Part shown: piece after piece, positions 11,785-22,345 of the stretch
Position numbering within the stretch: position 1 is the stretch's first letter
Layout: every line of letters begins with the position of its first letter
Assembly (NCBI GenBank): GCA_020466095.1
Contig: CM035807.1
Coordinates: 31,413,712 to 31,477,711 of the forward strand
Direction: 5' to 3'
DNA: 64,000 nt
Source of the DNA: Chlorops oryzae
Taxonomy: Eukaryota > Arthropoda > Insecta > Diptera > Chloropidae
Translations under genes and position numbers: made by a program
The notes under the pieces: generated by a model
Database searches by the model: none
Seen by the model: only the letters and a program-made list of their open reading frames with translations
What the model was told of the DNA's origin: nothing

Positions 11785-14700
11785 AACAGAAAACATCAGC
11801 TGGTCTAAGACGAAATTTTTTCATAAGGAAGTCGAAGAAAATTGGACCAACGAATTACAGTGAGAACTCCAAATCATTGAGAAAAATTTTAAGTGGGCGT
11901 GACCTTAGACCCAGTTAGTATATATCGAAAAATAATTTATGCGCTTATGCATCAACTTAATACTTGTTGTGTTGGTGTGCAAAATTTCTCTGTTTTTCAA
12001 ATAATTTCAAGCGGTTTCTATTGGATCTTATTCGCACATACAAAACACAGTAGTACTCTGCAGCCTTAAATCATTATTGTACGCTTTCGCTGTTGGCTTA
12101 TTCCATTTACCACTTCCTTCCTCTTTTTCAAAAGAAATATTTGCATAATTTTCGTTGCCGATGGACGGTTTTTTTTTGTTCGTTTTTGCAATCAAATCGC
12201 AAAGGATTACCTTCCTGACCTGTTTGGAGCACTTCCGTTTCCTCTCTGAGGAAACACATTGGAATATCTAGAAATCCATTTGCACAATTTTTTCTCGTTT
12301 TAGTTTTTTCCTCCGCTACCGTGTTAGTTGTGAAGGCAACTATCTTGTCTGCAATCAAGCCTGTTCTTTGGCAATATAGACATTTTTTTTATGGGCATTC
12401 CGAGTGTAGTTAGGCAAACAGCAATGTAAGCCTCTTTAAGAAATATGATATTTTTCGCCATAGTGAAATTCATTTTCTGCCTTTTATCCAATAATGGATC
12501 CTGTTCATACGGAAATGTATATCTTTTTTATTAAACGTGATTTAACCATTTTAACTATTTGATCAATGAACACTTCAATATTTGAACTTCAATTTAAGCA
12601 TTCGGTTAATAAATCCAAAATATACTTTGCTACAATCAAATAATATGATAAAAAGAATTTGAGACTCTGAATTATTTGAAAGCAAGGACGTCGACGAAGT
12701 CTCTCGTTTTTTATAAGGACCATGAAAACGAATTACATTTATCAGTGTTATTTTTATCAATTTCTTTTCAGCTAACGGAGCTCCTTTCTACCTTTTATCC
12801 TGCCGTTTTTTCTTTCCTCTTTTTTACAGTCGGAAAAAAGAGAATTTATCCGCAACATTGGCTTGCATGACCAACGTTGTCTTTGTCAGTTGAATACTTC
12901 GAATTGTATCCTTCAAATGTCGCTTGGAAATGTAAAAGCGAAAGAGCAAAAATTCCGTACATAAAAACCGAAAGTCCACACAAAGTAAATAAACCAAATT
13001 CTTCTTTAGTTTGGCTCTTTTCCGCTTCCATTCGGCAATGCGGAACAGGGAGAATTCTGTTTTATTTTTTTCGTTTTGCGATGACATTTTTAAAGTGATA
13101 CTTGCGAAGTGCAAGCAACATTGCTTGCATTCCTATCGATCGATCTGGTCTGGTATTTTGGCAAGTCAAATTGGTTACTTATTCTTACAGCAACCGAGTT
13201 ACCTATCTGCTCATACGAACGTATTTCAATTCCCTTCAGAAATAATGTGCCTGTATGGTGGTATAGGTGTGACTGTATGTGGGCTTGATGCACTCTAAGT
13301 ATGCGAAGATGCGAGCGCATTTATCGTCCTCCGTAGTGCATTCTCACTTTCCGAGAAACTCTATCATTATTACCGCCAACACCGAAAGAGTCTTTAACGC
13401 CTTGCCTGCATTCTTTTCGGTTTGTCAAAAAGCATATAGCATATCACGCACATGTGCTGAAGCTTAAGCTCAGCTTCCACAGCCACCTGGGGAGACATAA
13501 ATTTCCAAAAAAAAAAAAAAAAAAAAATATAGGAGAAGGAAGAAAATGGAAACCCAAACGACTACGAAAAAAGGAACTCATCGAGTCGTTATCCTATGCA
13601 AGAAACTACACAAAAGCTGGCAGGTTAAAAACGTGTCACTGCCACCCACTGCGTGCGGCATTTCAGACTGCAGAGTTCAACAACAGTTGCATCCGCAAAC
13701 GGGGGCTTTCTTCCTTTCGTTGTATGTCAAAAGTGCAAAAGCGTTTGTATGTTGTGGCTGTGCATGGATGCATTGTGCTTTGCTACCGCAAGAAAATTTA
13801 CAAACGAGTTCATTTGAATATTTTCTACTAATACGGATCGCTCTGTATTTTGATACCTTTATGGGTGGAAAAAATATTTGGTTATTCTCCAAAAAAATAT
13901 GTAAAAAATCTTAATTTTCGACAACGATAAGGCTATTTAGCTAAGAGCTTAGAAAAAAAAAATGGAAAATTCCTGGTAATGGAATCAATTTTTTGAACTT
14001 GCTTTGAGGCCAAAAAGTTTTGTGAACTCACAGAGGCGTTGAATTTTTCGTAAAACAGCGGTCAAAACGATGGTTGACTGACACTTTAACTATTTCAATA
14101 ATGAAATCTAGCTCTCCGCATACACGTCAAAGGACATTAGCGCCAAGGAAACCGCAAACATTTTTGCTGCGTAAGAAAATTGACGCATTTAAAAGGCAAC
14201 TGACAAGCATCTCAATTTAAATTTAGTATTTTTTATTGTTGTTAATAAGCATTAATAATATTCATTCATTTTCTTTTTAAGAGGATTAGACGCGTGGGAC
14301 GGAAAACAGATTTTTTAAAACGTCCTTAACGAAGAAAGTTCAACGTCATTTTTCTTTCAATGGAAAAGTTGTTAAAAGTTTATGCTTGAAAGAATTTATT
14401 AAAAATTCACGATGATGATTCTCTACAGAGTAAATCACTTTCTACACGCTGCTTTTTTTTCAAAGCCTGAGTTAATAGCCTGGCGAATGAAATAATTAAG
14501 GGAACGATGAAGAAATATCAGCTCTACTGACTTATCAACAAGGCTAGCATAAAACTTTTATGCTACAGGAAATTTACCGAGGCATCATGTAGAATAATAC
14601 AGACCGGCTTCTTTAGTTTGATCGATTATTTTTTGAAATAATTTAACGATTATTTGTAACCTACTATCAATAATTAGGAGTCAAGCATATAATCTTATAA

Positions 14701-15291
14701 TTAGGGCAAGAAAAATATTTATGTAAAAATATAGAACATTTATGATCATGCAAAATCTGGTCGATTTTTTAGGTGGGTCAATTTTAATCCATATTGATCA
14801 AGAATAGGTGTAAAAATCATTTAAGAATCTTATATAAGACCCATTGATAAAGGTTTCAAAATTAAAATAATTGGCTTTGAAATATCTGCTTTATTATTTA
14901 TTAATAAAATAAAAATAAAAAATAAATATTTAACAGGCCTGAGCTGGATGGAAAGCTTAGAGCATTTTTAAAGGGCCACATTTGCTGATTCTTCTGATTT
15001 TGGGTAAAAATTTAGAATGTTCTCACCGCCAAAACGGTATCAAGGAGTGCTCGGATCCTGTTAGTGAGCTCTAAGGAGTTGTCCAGTTTTTTTTTCCCCC
15101 AATAATGAAAAAATTTTTTATAAAATTCATACCGGTGGGGAAGCTTTGAGGTTTTTGACGTTCGTAGCTCCTTAATAGTTTTTTTTCTTCGTATCTGTTA
15201 CTGCTACAGATCTTTTCTCCATATCTAAGGCTAAAACTTTGTTTGAGATAGGAAAATAAAATATTCCACGGTTTTCGAGATATTATATATG
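11785..15291. other. Non-coding stretch without recognisable genes
   Basis: The region 12.8-13.9 kb is somewhat less AT-rich and carries overlapping open frames up to 125 codons on both strands, but none resembles a known protein and they compete for the same DNA. A long A-run lies at 13508-13528. Between 14.9 and 15.3 kb the text has the look of decayed repeat DNA, but I could not pair it with another copy in the window. Confidence 0.5.
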
Positions 15292-15510
15292 TACAGTAGC
15301 GAGCAGAAATGAGTACATGTTGGGATCTTCAATTGTTTTCTCCATATATCTCCGGTGTTAATAAAGATATCCTAGTCAAATTTTTGGTATATGTACTTCA
15401 ATTATTTTGGAATATAAATAGTTAGACGAAAACGTGTTAGAGATTGTAGGGAAAGAGAGAACAGAAAATATGGTGTAAGACTCACATGTACTAATTTTTG
15501 CTCATTTGGA
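15292..15510. mobile_element. Possible Tc1-like element remnant
   Basis: An inverted pair GAGCAGAAATGAGTACATGT (15301-15320) and ACATGTACTAATTTTTGCTC (15484-15503) brackets about 160 bases. The left copy is preceded by TACAGTAGC, a typical Tc1-type outer end, but the right end lacks the matching outer bases. It has no coding capacity. It is probably a non-autonomous or decayed copy. Confidence 0.45.
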
Positions 15511-15847
15511 AAAATTTTCTAACGATTTAGATTAAATAGGTAGCAGGCGGGAAAAATTATGAATGTTAGTAGATGGTACATTGGGAGAATAGTCAAGGAC
15601 CCCAACACATATTTAGATCTCACATCTTTCCGATAACCTTATGGCTGTAGAGGCATCGTTTATTGTCGGGTTGAGATATGTTATAAAAAATAATAAAAAA
15701 ATAAATAATAACAATAAAACTAGAACGAGTTAATTATATATTTAATTAAATAGTTATACAATTGATTATTTCAGAAAAATTCACCTTGATCGGTTGCCTA
15801 GTTTGTTCAAAAAGTGCAAACTACGAAACATTTAATAATATAATATT

Positions 15848-15924
15848 ATATATGTACATGTATTGCTGACTTATCAAACTCCCCTCGTAAAAAATTTTTA
15901 TGGATTTCTTTTTACTACACCTAA
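15848..15924 (+). mobile_element. 3' end of a mariner element (5'-truncated)
   Basis: The last 25 bases are the exact reverse complement of the left terminus of the mariner at 63309, ending in CTACACCTAA followed by TA at 15925-15926, the mariner target dinucleotide. The sequence inside the terminal repeat differs from that inside the 63.3-kb left end, so this is the opposite (3') end in plus orientation. Bases 15848-15901 also recur unchanged at 57062-57115. No transposase sequence is recognisable upstream, so the copy is a remnant. Confidence 0.75.
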
Positions 15925-16139
15925 TATATTGCTTTCTTCTAAAAAAAAAAGTGCCAAAAATATTATTACAACAATAGAATTTCTAAAAATTACACTATAG
16001 TGGTAAAGAGGATAGTTGTCGCAATGTAAAACTTTAAATTTGACTTTGATCGAACCATGTAGATTAACCTGACCACATATTTTTCGGAAAAATTCGGACC
16101 AAAAAAAAAAGTTTTCTATATTTTGTGTATTCTTTAATC

Positions 16140-16317
16140 GAGCTTCCTGGTCCCTGTTTTTTCTTTCTAAATGTAAATAAAAATTCCTTTATATCATTTT
16201 AACCCAACGTTTCGTCGTTCTTTGCCGACATCTTCAGGGGAGATATTTCTTTATTTCTTAGAACTGTAAATGGAACACTTTTTTATATATTTACTTTAAA
16301 ATTCTGTTTTACCACAC
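16140..16317 (-). mobile_element. Penelope-like element, 3' terminal part
   Basis: On the minus strand this segment carries CCTGAAGATGTCGGCAAAG followed by AACGACGAAACGTTGG, the kind of sequence seen at the ends of Penelope-like elements. The element's GIY-YIG coding end lies at 19.1-19.5 kb on the same strand. The two parts are separated by a LINE flanked by matching TTACTAT copies, which explains the gap. The outer boundary near 16140 is approximate. Confidence 0.65.
16204..16240 (-). ncRNA. Hammerhead-ribozyme-like motif of the Penelope element
   Basis: Minus strand: three C, then CTGAAGA, one extra T, a stem GTCG / CGAC closed by GCAAAGAA, then GAAAC, GTT and GGG. This matches the hammerhead layout: core CUGANGA, stem II, GAAA, then a very short ACGU stem III. 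The CCC/GGG arms would form stem I, with the cut expected after GTT. Penelope-like elements are known to carry such minimal, dimer-type hammerheads. The extra base before stem II is a weakness. Activity is not shown. Confidence 0.5.
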
Positions 16318-16324
16318 TTACTAT

Positions 16325-19064
16325 TTAATTTGCCATAAAAAGTAGTTTATGTTGTCAAAAATTGCATTTAAAACTATTGTTTCGTCCAGAATTGTAAAAA
16401 TAATAAAAATAATCACATTATTAGTGTGTGGTGATTTTAATATAGATCTCTTAGTAAATGATGGGCCTTCAGATAGGTTGATTAATTTAATGAATACGTT
16501 AGGAATAAGTATTCTAAATAAATTCCCCACGCGTTTTGCCCCTAATCATAGACCTAGCCTTCTGGACCTGTTGTGTGTGTCTGATGTTAAAAGTGTTCTA
16601 CATTATGAACAACTATCACTGCCTGGTATATCGGATCATGATTTGCTCTTCATATCGTATGATATAAAATTCCAAAATATACCCACGCATAGCACCTACT
16701 CTTACCGTGATTTCAATAAAATCAACATTAACTCGCTACTTAGTGAGGCCAGCGCAATCCCTTGGAATGATTGTTGGTATTATGCCACTGTTGATGAGAA
16801 GCTCCACCTCATATCTTCGCATATTTTAAGCCTATACAACAGGCATGTTCCAGTAGTAACTAAATCCGTCGCATACCCTCAGCAACCTTGGTTTACAATA
16901 GAGGTCAAAAATGCTATCCGTAATCGCCGTAAATTCTATCAAATTTGGAAGAATACTCCTACGCCTGAAAACTGAGAGCAGTATAGGTTGCATAGAAATC
17001 TAGCCACCGCTGAAACAAGAAAATCCAAAAGACGTTTCTACGAATTTAAATTCCAATCAAACCTTTCTCCCAATACGTTATGGATGAATTTAAAGGCTAT
17101 TGGTGCGAGCGGTAAATCTGAAAGTAGCTGTGATATTGATGTTGAGGTGATGAATGACTACTTCCTTACCTCACAATCGAACTCGAGCAGTAACGATAAT
17201 GAAAACAGTTTATTGCTCAGTGACAACCTGAAAGTAACGCCCGATGTCAGTTTTGCTTTCTGTTGCTGTTCTGAAACTCAGGTTGCTAATGCGATAATGT
17301 GCATTAAATCGAATGCTGTCGGTGACGACAACATAAGCCTGAAATTTGTCAAACTACTGTTGCCTTTTATTTTGTCACCACTAACTCACTTATTGAACTT
17401 TTGCATAACCACCTCTTCGTTCCCGGATAGCTGGAAAGTGGCTAAAGTTATTCCAGTGGCCAAGAATGCCTCGCCCTAGACTGCTAAAGATTATCGCCCT
17501 ATAAGCATACTTTCTGGACTTTCCAAGGTGTTTGAAAAATGCCTAACTTTGCAAATTTCTGAGCATATTGGAAGGCACAATCTTCTGTCGGAAAACCAAT
17601 CTGGTTTTCGTCAATACCACAGCTGTGCTACTGCGTTACTAAAAGTTTTTGAAGACGTTCGTCCTGCCTTTGAACGTGGAGAGATAACAGTTTTTACTTT
17701 CTTAGACTTATCAAAAGCTTTTGATACTATTAATCACTCCCTTCTCATTGAAAAACTTATCCATTACTTCGGTTTTGGGAGCAGTGCTGCAAGATAAATG
17801 AAATCTTACCTTTACGGTAGAAGGCAGGGAGTTTGTGCTGCAGATATGCTTTCAGCGCTTAAAAGTGTTCTAACAGGGGTTCCCCAAGGATCCATTCTAG
17901 GTCCCATTCTATTCGTCATGTTTATTAATGATTTAACAAGCTGTTGTAATAATGTAAATATACATCTATATGCTGACGATGCTCAACTTTATATCTCCAG
18001 ACCCATTGGCCTTGCGGAAGACCTTTTTTTCCGATTAAATGAAGATCTTCAATCGATTTTTGATTGGACATTTAAAAACAACCTATCCTTAAACGTAGGC
18101 AAAACAAAAGTTTTGCTTGTTTCAAAGCAAAAGCCCAATATTGCTAACCTCCCCGTGGTGGTAATAAACAATGAGCCTATACCATTCGATAGTGTTGCTA
18201 CTAGTTTAGGGTTCAAGATTAATTCTCAGTTGACCTGTACAGACCACTACAATGCTACCATCTGCAAGTCTTACTTTGTGCTCAGGAAACTCTGGCACTG
18301 TGCTGCCCTTGTGCCGCAAGCAACCAAAATGCGTCTTATACGTAGCCTTTTAGTTCCACTAATTGAATATAGTGCCATTGTATATGGTAGTATAGATGCC
18401 TCATCGGCTAATAAGCTGCAATTATTAATAAACAATTGTGCTCGTTTTGTTTTCAGCAAAAGAAGATTTGATCATATCTCATTATATTCTAAGCAAATTC
18501 TGAACTGTCAACTTGAGTCATTTTTTAAGATTAAGAATCTTATTTTTCTCCACAAAATATTACATGGTAATGGACCTGAGTACCTCACTCGGAAACTGAC
18601 TCCTGCTCAATCGCGGCGCACTCGCAATCTTATTATCCCTGAGTCCAAATATGTCTCTACGTCTCGATTGTTTTTTGTCAGTGCAGTTAAGCTATGGAAC
18701 TCACTGCCATTAAATATTAAAACCATCGTCAGCCCTTGGCGTTTTAAATTGGCTTTAGCCAAAGCATTTGACTAGCTCTTCCCTTCTTCTCTCTTCTCTC
18801 TTCTCTCTTGCTCATCCGCTGACAATTCTAAATTCTTTCTCTTTCTGGTATTTTCATTTTCCTGGCTATCTTCATTAATTAAATATTGTAATAGGCTTAA
18901 GAAATAGTATCTAAGTTTTTTCGAGTTTGCTGAAATATTGTTTTAAACTTCTCTTATCGTATCTTTCCACCCAATGGTTAACAATTGTTTATGTACTGGA
19001 AAAGACTATGTCTTAATAATTGTACACAGTAAGAAATAAATGAAATGAAATGAAAATGAAATAA
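16325..19064 (+). mobile_element. 5'-truncated non-LTR retrotransposon (LINE)
   Basis: The element starts within the endonuclease domain and ends in an A-rich tail of TGAAA units (GAAATAAATGAAATGAAATG and similar, 19033-19064). TTACTAT occurs on both sides (16318-16324 and 19065-19071) and is the candidate target duplication. It is inserted, in opposite orientation, into the Penelope-like element. Between coding end and tail is a 3' UTR of about 290 bases. The truncated 5' end and tail are typical of target-primed reverse transcription. The clade is jockey/CR1-like or related but not resolved. Confidence 0.8.
16349..18775 (+). pseudogene. LINE ORF2 (endonuclease and reverse transcriptase), three nonsense codons
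   Basis: One reading frame runs for 2.4 kb. First comes the C-terminal half of an APE-type endonuclease (CGDFNID near the start, then SDHDL). Then comes the reverse transcriptase: DYRPIS, LDLSKAFDTINH, GVPQGSILGP and YADD, the catalytic core. A C-terminal region with LWHCAALVP and LWNSLPL follows. The frame is broken by TGA (16973-16975), TAG (17477-17479) and TAA (17795-17797), but there is no frameshift, which suggests recent decay by point mutation. The N-terminal endonuclease and any ORF1 are missing through 5' truncation. It cannot make an active polyprotein as it stands. Confidence 0.85.
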
Positions 19065-19102
19065 TTACTATACACCCTAATATCACAGTTTACATACTAA
19101 TA

Positions 19103-19500
19103 TCACAAGATCATTGAGTACACTGATTTCATATTGTCTTTGTCTTCTTTTGTGTTTATGGCGCGCTCTCCTCTCTGTTGTATTCGTAGGCTCTCCAATG
19201 TCAGTCTCTTGCTCTGCCTTTTATCTACGTCTAAAATTTTCACCTGTTCGAAATCAGCTGTGTGTTTATGTTCCTTTAAGTGCTGTGAGAGTGCTGTTGC
19301 TTCTTTTTCTTTCTTGGCGTCGTTCTTGTGCTCCGTGATTCTCGTTTGTAATGCCCTCTTTGTTGTTCCCACGTAGACCATTCCGCATGTCTCTCCTTCT
19401 TTCCCATTGCACCTTATTTCATATACGACATCACTTCTTTGTGATAAAGTTTTCATTTTTTTCGCCTGAAATCGGATCTCCATAAAAGAATTCATTAAAA
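19103..19500 (-). pseudogene. Penelope-like element, GIY-YIG endonuclease C-terminal fragment
   Basis: The minus-strand frame ends at 19103. It contains VVYEIRC, then MVYVGTTKRALQTRITEHK, then HLKEHKH, and matches the GIY-YIG endonuclease at the C-terminus of Penelope-like polyproteins. VY and YVG stand in for the GIY and YIG half-motifs, followed by the conserved arginine and the EH pair. The reverse transcriptase that should precede it is absent, so the element is 5' truncated near 19.5 kb. Open frames on the plus strand here are antisense shadows. The 3' part of the same element lies at 16.14-16.32 kb beyond the LINE insertion. Confidence 0.75.
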
Positions 19501-19808
19501 AACGGTACAAAGAATGATATAGGAAATATTTTATTTTGTTATCATACAAAAGCAAGTCAATGGGGGGTTGTTACAGGATCTCCTTCATTTTTTTAAACCG
19601 CGATGTGAACACTCAGATCATTGAAAGCAAATGAAGCAGACGTCAAAAACTCCATCGCAGCCAACGTCACGATCGACTCAACGAAAGAGAGCACAAAAGG
19701 ATTGACCGAGTACGTGCAACTAAAAAATCTTCAACTTGTCTCTATCTCCCCGTACTTCGTCTCTCCTAAAAACTGAAAATTGACCGTCAACAATTTACTA
19801 ATGTAAAT

Positions 19809-19905
19809 GGCCACAATAGGGCAGTCTCAGTGCCAGTATTCAGCTGATACTTGAAATAGCGGAATACTGCCACTGCCACTGATACTGCCCTATTGTAATC
19901 AGGCC
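19809..19905. mobile_element. Small foldback MITE
   Basis: ACAATAGGGCAGT (19813-19825) is inverted at 19884-19896, and the pairing continues inward imperfectly through TCAGTG and CAGTATTC. GGCC/GGCC lies at both outer edges. It is about 100 bases with no coding capacity. Confidence 0.6.
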
Positions 19906-19925
19906 TTTACTCTAATGTCCAAAAC

Positions 19926-20130
19926 AGTGCTGCCAACTTAGTTGTTTTCCCTAGATTTTTAGGGGGAAAATTTTTTTAACAGTTGGACTGCGCCAAAAAG
20001 GAATGTCGAGTAACGCGTTAAATGCAAAATGCCACAATATATTTATTTTTTGGCGAGAAGCCAAAATCGGACCTGTCGGACTTAGGTTTGAAAAATCGGA
20101 GCAAGTCCGACAAAATCGGACCACCTGGTC
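19926..20130 (+). repeat. Dispersed repeat beginning CAGTGCTGCCA
   Basis: The start and GGGAAAATTTTTTTAACA further in match the sequence at 41239-41290 in the same orientation. The inner part has repeated TCGGAC and TCCGAC phrases. The CAGTGCTGCC start resembles hAT-type ends, but no matching second end with a target duplication was found. Confidence 0.45.
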
Positions 20131-21689
20131 ACGTTAATGTATATAGTTAAAGCCAAAAACAGGGCAAATTAGTTATCGGCTGCACGTTTCAAGATCGATT
20201 TAAAATTATCCTGTAGCCAATCTAGAAAAACGAAATACATAAAATTGCTACTTATTTAAGTACTTTCGGTAACTGCAGTTAAAATATCTTTTACATTTTA
20301 CTTGTTTGATCGTGTCATCTGATTGCAATCATGAGTTTGGAATGGTATAAAAATAACCAAAAAATAGTCCCAAAAAGTTATCAGACTACTTTTAAGATTA
20401 ATTTTTTTTTATCTGTAAGTTAAATCATCCTGATAATAATTTCATACAAATGTAATTAATAAGTCAAAAAATATAAAATTAAAATGGCAGATACAACTTA
20501 AAAGTAGGATCAAAAAGCGGCCCTAAGAGACTTTAATTTTATAATCAGAAGTTTGAGAATTTTTTAATAAAATTATTTCGCTTTTACATATTTAAAAGAT
20601 GTGTCTTGAAATTAAATAAATTCTGTGGTTTACCGGCAAAACGACTTACGAGCAGGCCCGTAGGAAGAAATTCGGGGCCCGGGGATTTTTTTCCGGGGTC
20701 CTCACAGAAATGTGCGACTAGAACAAAAAAAAAACCCCTTGCCAATTATCGGCCCCTTCAGAAAGCTCGGGCCCGGGGGATTTCTATTGGATTTAAGCAA
20801 AATCATTTAACAGTTTAAGGTATCTTGTTTGACTTTCAAATTTCACCTTTATGGTAATGTATGTAAATACTTTCGCTAACTGGCGCGTTTGCCGATAATA
20901 ACTAAAGTCGATTTTCGATGAAAATGGTCACATAAGTCATTTTTCGTGAGAAATGTGGATTTAAGTCGTTTTGCAACGTACTGTCAGGACAACAAGATTG
21001 TCATTTGGATTCCGTTTTTTATTTTGAAATGAAATTATAATTCTTAAATACCTGGTCAACCAAGGAATTGAATATTTGTAGGGCCCCAATTCAATTCATC
21101 CTTTGAATCTTCTGATGGAGCTCATTTTAATTCATATCCTTTTAGCCTTCGCCTCTGGGGACATCTTATTTTATTATCCTGCAATCAGATTAATACCAGT
21201 CGTCATTTTAAACAATTTTTCTTAATTATAATGAATTAATTTTCTTTCAAATAGTCTTAAAAAATTTAATTTTAAGACATGGACAAAATTAAAGCTTATT
21301 TTAACTTGTTATCATTAGCACGTCAACCGCTGTCGACTCATTAAAGGATTAATTGCTAAGCCAAAAAGGGTTTAAAATCGTTAATCACAATCGAGAGGAA
21401 GAGGAAGAGAGTGAACACTTTTGGTCTCCAAAAAGCGCCTGAGGGGATTGTAGGGCTTTAAACAAATTTGGGAAACAATTTCTTTTTTTTTTTTTTCTTT
21501 TTTTCTAAAGTTATAGCATTTCAAGAGTATTTTCACGCTGAAACGGACAAAGATACACAAAATACTCTTTTCAAAATCAAGGGCTCAATTATACTGTAAA
21601 AATATACATTTTTATACCTATACATTTATAAATATACATTTAAATGTAAATATAAATTTATATTGCGTTTGTGTGGCTGTGTGTAGCAC
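20131..21689. other. AT-rich stretch with a short GC island
   Basis: No gene is recognised. At 20655-20790 the phrase CGGGCCCGGGGGATTT and the related CGGGGCCCGGGGATTT occur as a direct pair about 90 bases apart, separated by an A-run. This looks like a decayed transposon end but its limits are unclear. A T-run lies at 21481-21505. Confidence 0.5.
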
Positions 21690-22345
21690 CCAGAACCAGT
21701 CGAGATATACCACACAGATCGATACAATTATATATAGAAATAATCAGCGTCACCAGGAGATTCGATTTAGCCGTGTCCGTCCGTCGATCTGTCTGTCTGT
21801 CTGTCTCTTTGTATACAGTTTTCTTATCGAAGGAGTGAAGGTATCGAGGTATAAGAGCTCACGCGGACATGAGTAAGAACAAGTTCGAGAATAGACCCGA
21901 TCGGTCCATTATTAAGAGTACCTCGAATACTAGGGTCTGTCACAAAAATCCCAAAATTGTCCCAAAAGCTGACTTTTTTGAAATATTTGGATGAATTTTA
22001 GAATCTGAGCTTAAATATACGCCTCCAATTAGAATGGGAAAAAATTGGAAAAGTGGGCGTGGCAAATAGGCGGTTTTCATAAAGAAATTAAACCCTGGAT
22101 GGCTACTATTCGTCGAAACGATTCGTAGATTCAACGAAGTGTAGCCAAAACGTGCTAGAAATAAGTTTAGCGATCCAGGGTTAGCAAAAGTCGGTATATG
22201 GGGCCCCTTATGGACTTAAAAATCTCTTGAATATTCTTTCTTGATGGTCTTGTTTTTAGGGCGTGTTTTAAAAATTATTTTAAACTATGTATGTATGTGT
22301 CTGTGTCGGATATTTTATTGTCAGGCTCGCCTGACTTGCTTCTTT
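21690..22345 (+). repeat. Dispersed repeat R, copy 1 (possibly Helitron/DINE-like)
   Basis: It shares several long blocks with the inverted copy at 24.26-25.06 kb: GAGATTCGATTTAG, a CTGT/CCGT tetranucleotide run, TATCGAAGGAGT, GAGTAAGAACAAGTTCGAGA, TACTAGGGTCTGT, and the palindrome GTCAGGCTCGCCTGAC near the right end. Variable GTCT/GTCC runs and a terminal palindrome recall Helentron-related (DINE-1-like) elements, but I could not confirm Helitron ends. No coding capacity is seen. Confidence 0.65.

Noticed and set aside
12824..13914. Cluster of overlapping open frames up to 125 codons as a host gene
   Set aside because: Frames overlap on both strands, none has a recognisable domain, and no consistent splice structure was found. 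Exons of an unknown gene cannot be excluded.
19114..19376. Plus-strand frames of 74-80 codons
   Set aside because: They lie antisense to the GIY-YIG coding fragment and have no domain of their own.
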